The notes under the pieces are model-generated. The model was not told the DNA's origin. It saw nothing but the letters and a program-made list of their open reading frames with translations, and ran no database searches. The position numbers and the translations under genes were made by a program. A DNA stretch of 42,012 nucleotides, from contig JAJYDG010000005.1 of NCBI GenBank assembly GCA_021777675.1, forward strand, positions 1 through 42,012, written 5' to 3'. This stretch comes from a bacterium (lineage in GTDB: Bacteria > Patescibacteriota > Minisyncoccia > Moranbacterales > UBA2206). Shown here piece by piece: positions 39,951 through 42,012 of this stretch. Within the stretch, counting starts at the first letter, position 1; each line of letters starts with the position of its first letter.

Positions 39951-41441
39951 CTAATACATTAAAACGGCTAGCGGCTCCATTTTTGCCACAACCCTTATAA
40001 TTTCATTGTCTTCCATTCCGGTAATGACTTCATTGATGTCTTTATAGTAGGCGCTATCTTGCATTATTACTCCGCTTGATTTGGCATTATAGAGTTTAAT
40101 GTTTTTGGTTTTCATTTTTTGAAAAAGAGCTTCTTTTGTTGTCGCTTTATCTTCGGAAGGATCTTTCTTTTTGCCTGTTCCATGCGCGGAAGAAAAAAAA
40201 GTCGATTCATTATTATCTGTGCCAACAGCTAAATAAGCAGGTGTGCTCATTGAGGATGGAATAAAAGCCGGCTCTCCCGTTTGAGAAAAAATCGGATGAC
40301 CGGTCATTTTTTTTGGACCAAAAGCGCGGGATGCATTATTTCTGTGTACCCAGACTTTTTTACCAAAATGCTCCTCCTGGTCGATGAAAACATGTGGCAT
40401 ATCATAAAGTAAATCCAATTCAGGATCCTTTCCCAGCGTTTTTTCTATTGTTGCGTAGAGGTTGTTTGTCAAAATCGTTCTATTGGCAAATCCATGGTTA
40501 GCGGAGGCTCGATGGGCGGTAATGAATAATTTTCCTTCCGGGCTATTTTGATCATAGGCGATATATTCCGATTTGGTTTTGTAGTCGCTAATTTTTTTTT
40601 CTAATGCCTGATGCGTTGCAGATTGACTTGAATTGAAAGTTAATTTTCCCAACTCTAAAATAATTTGCTGACTCAGATGTTCTTTCTTTTTTGGAGTATA
40701 AAAGTAGGAGGCATATTGACCAAAAAGACCGGATCCGGTATGCATAAGAAAAATATATTGGCCAATATAAATTCCGAATTTTTTTGCTATGACAGGATCT
40801 TTCAATTCAGTTATTTTCATTAAATCCAAGAAATGATTCCCCGCTGCGCCTAAAATTCCCAATCGATATTTTCCAATATGTAAAAAAAGTTTGGGAATTG
40901 AGTCAAGAATATCTTTTTCTGAAACATTTTCAGAAAAATTTCCTGATTTAAAAGTATTTTCTAGCTCATTTTTTGTTTTTGTCTTAAAATATTGCATTGC
41001 TGGCTCTATGCCTTTTCGACAAATATCCATAACTAAAGAGTAGGGGATTTTTGTCCCGACATAGGTTTTGGTGGGAATTTGTTTAATGAGTGCTTCAAAC
41101 AATTTATCAATATTCTCTGACGTAAGATCGGCATCGGTCAAATTGGATTTTAAAAAACGCATTCCGCAATTAGGCGCTGTGTCATTGATTTGCGGCAAGA
41201 AAAAATTTTCCGTGGCAATAACCGTACCGGCTGGATTTTTCCTGCCTTTTTTGCTGTGAACATCGGAAAGAGCGGCGAAATGATGAAATAGATATCCGGA
41301 TGAGGCAGTTTTTTCAATTTCTTCAAGCGTCGCATTGCCAGGCATTAAATCATCAGAAACATGCAAAACAGCTGGAACTTGCATTACATCGGTTTGAAAT
41401 TTTTTTTTATGAGAGGAAAGAGTGTTGACTTGATAGGACAT
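39951..41441 (-). CDS. Divergent RtcB-like RNA ligase family protein
   Basis: 496 residues from ATG 41441. The track's start (41492) overlaps the upstream gene's end; ATG 41441 lies 14 bases after that stop in an A-rich leader. RtcB features are readable: SDVHSKKGRKNPAGTVIAT (family PDVHxGxG...G.V.AT), NCGMRF (Cys ligand), AAGNHFLDL (His), LMHTGSGLFGQ (His), RNNASRAFGP, PSSMSTPAYLAVGT, SSAHGTGKK (the guanylylated His), and the end VVAKMEPLAVLMY. The manganese-binding Asp of D-x-N-C is replaced: the sequence reads TAPNC. RtcB joins 2',3'-cyclic-phosphate and 5'-OH RNA ends in tRNA splicing or RNA repair. This variant may have altered metal use or lost activity; I am sure of the family but not of the function. 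Confidence 0.82.
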   Translation of the reverse strand: MSYQVNTLSSHKKKFQTDVMQVPAVLHVSDDLMPGNATLEEIEKTASSGYLFHHFAALSDVHSKKGRKNPAGTVIATENFFLPQINDTAPNCGMRFLKSNLTDADLTSENIDKLFEALIKQIPTKTYVGTKIPYSLVMDICRKGIEPAMQYFKTKTKNELENTFKSGNFSENVSEKDILDSIPKLFLHIGKYRLGILGAAGNHFLDLMKITELKDPVIAKKFGIYIGQYIFLMHTGSGLFGQYASYFYTPKKKEHLSQQIILELGKLTFNSSQSATHQALEKKISDYKTKSEYIAYDQNSPEGKLFITAHRASANHGFANRTILTNNLYATIEKTLGKDPELDLLYDMPHVFIDQEEHFGKKVWVHRNNASRAFGPKKMTGHPIFSQTGEPAFIPSSMSTPAYLAVGTDNNESTFFSSAHGTGKKKDPSEDKATTKEALFQKMKTKNIKLYNAKSSGVIMQDSAYYKDINEVITGMEDNEIIRVVAKMEPLAVLMY

Positions 41442-41454
41442 ATTTTTTTTATGG

Positions 41455-42012
41455 TTAAGATTGGTTATAGATTTTTTCATATTTTTCGGCAACTTTTTTT
41501 ATGTCAAAATGTTCCAAGCAAAATTTTCTTCCTTCGATGCCAATTTCTTTTCTTTTTTGTTTGTTGGCGCGGAGTTCGAGGATAGCGGAAGAAAGCTCGG
41601 AAACAGAGTTTCTTTTTATGATAAGCGAATTTTTTTTATTTGCGAATTCTTTTAAAATTGGCAAATCGGAAAGGATGAGTGGTTTTTCGCAGGCCATCGC
41701 TTCAATTGCTGCTAAAGGAACATCAAATTTTCCATGCATATTTTGGACGGGAAAAAGACTGATGTCGCAAAGATTATAAATATCGGACATCTGAAATTTT
41801 CCATTATCATGGAAAGAAACCTTGTTAAGCAAGCCATTTCTTTTTAATTGAGAAATGACCAATTCTTTTTTTTGCGCGTCTTTTTCGTTTTTTATTCGCA
41901 CGGCCAAGGAAAGCTTAATGTCAGAATTTTTTTTAGCAAGTGCGATAAAGCTGTCGATAATATTATCAATTGCGCCAAGTCGAGTGTATTCTCCGGTAAA
42001 ATTGAGTACAAA
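41455..42012 (-). CDS. GT4-like glycosyltransferase, C-terminal part (5' end outside window)
   Basis: The minus-strand frame is open from the window end (FVLNFTGEYTRLGAIDNII) to a stop at 41455, 185 residues in all; the track shows only the piece after an internal TTG. The Rossmann-like nucleotide-sugar domain is clear: LVISQLKRNGLLNKVSFHDN, DIYNLCDISLFPVQ, VPLAAIEAMACEKPLILSDL and the usual C-terminal helices. The first Glu of the E-x7-E motif is not present at its usual place (KFDVPLAAIEAM). It likely builds surface glycans. It is upstream of, and probably co-transcribed with, the RtcB-like gene. Confidence 0.88.
   Translation of the reverse strand, partial: FVLNFTGEYTRLGAIDNIIDSFIALAKKNSDIKLSLAVRIKNEKDAQKKELVISQLKRNGLLNKVSFHDNGKFQMSDIYNLCDISLFPVQNMHGKFDVPLAAIEAMACEKPLILSDLPILKEFANKKNSLIIKRNSVSELSSAILELRANKQKRKEIGIEGRKFCLEHFDIKKVAEKYEKIYNQS

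Noticed and set aside
1-42012. tRNA, rRNA, CRISPR arrays, insertion sequences, integron attachment sites
   Set aside because: I looked for tRNA-like CCA ends and clover-leaf arms, regular repeat-spacer arrays, transposase motifs and terminal repeats; none was convincing.

Overview
The window looks like a chromosomal segment of a low-G+C bacterium of the Candidate Phyla Radiation (Patescibacteria, Parcubacteria/Moranbacteria-like). This is inferred from the densely packed, A+T-rich, mostly Shine-Dalgarno-poor operons, the type IV pilin cluster without its motor genes, a strictly anaerobic (class III) ribonucleotide reductase, an unusually short SMC, and many short lineage-type unknown proteins. 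TGA is used as a normal stop, so this is not a code-4/25 lineage. No tRNA, rRNA, CRISPR array, transposase or integrase was recognised.

Layout. 1-2140 (+): end of yidD, obg, a membrane-anchored unknown, and groES without groEL. 2169-6474 (-): an operon priA-def-fmt plus a membrane-anchored double-rhodanese protein. 6677-12982 (+): prepilin peptidase followed by eight prepilin-like genes arranged as two copies of the same four-gene order (GspH-like, PilV-like, PilW-like, PilX-like); one member is a 635-residue protein with 40 cysteines. 13291-18127 (+): accessory region with a stand-alone unknown gene (own promoter, structured leader, strong terminator), a Wzz-like chain-length protein, and a three-gene island of higher G+C with strong Shine-Dalgarno sites encoding a lipoprotein, a LysM protein with a beta-barrel-like C-terminus, and a small secreted protein. 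18259-20881: O-antigen-ligase-like protein and a GT4 glycosyltransferase. 20945-25811: a zinc-finger-like unknown, ribosomal protein bL25, then nrdR-nrdD-nrdG with a recognisable NrdR box, and a DUF167 protein.

26059-33337 encodes a six-subunit membrane complex homologous to group 4 [NiFe]-hydrogenases and respiratory complex I (order: NuoB-like, HyfB/NuoL-like, HyfC/NuoH-like, HyfE-like, HyfF/NuoN-like, HyfG/NuoCD-like). The ion-translocating subunits keep their key charged residues, but the large subunit has lost all four NiFe cysteines, the small subunit has lost three of four cluster cysteines, and no ferredoxin-like subunit is present. It resembles the 'Ehr' (energy-converting-hydrogenase-related) type and looks like a proton/sodium machine without visible redox cofactors. 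Directly behind it (33425-34348) lies a tandem beta-carbonic-anhydrase-like protein whose C-terminal half keeps the zinc-site residues and whose N-terminal half has lost them. This pair is the most interesting system in the window.

34451-39943 (+) is rpmF-nusB-rnc-smc and a GT39-like membrane glycosyltransferase; the SMC is 778 residues with no recognisable hinge. 39951-42012 (-) holds a divergent RtcB-like protein and the 3' part of a GT4 glycosyltransferase.

Promoters that could be read are sigma70-like, with TTGCCA/TTGACT -35 boxes and frequent extended -10 (TGn) elements. All functional assignments come from reading motifs by eye; no database search was possible.
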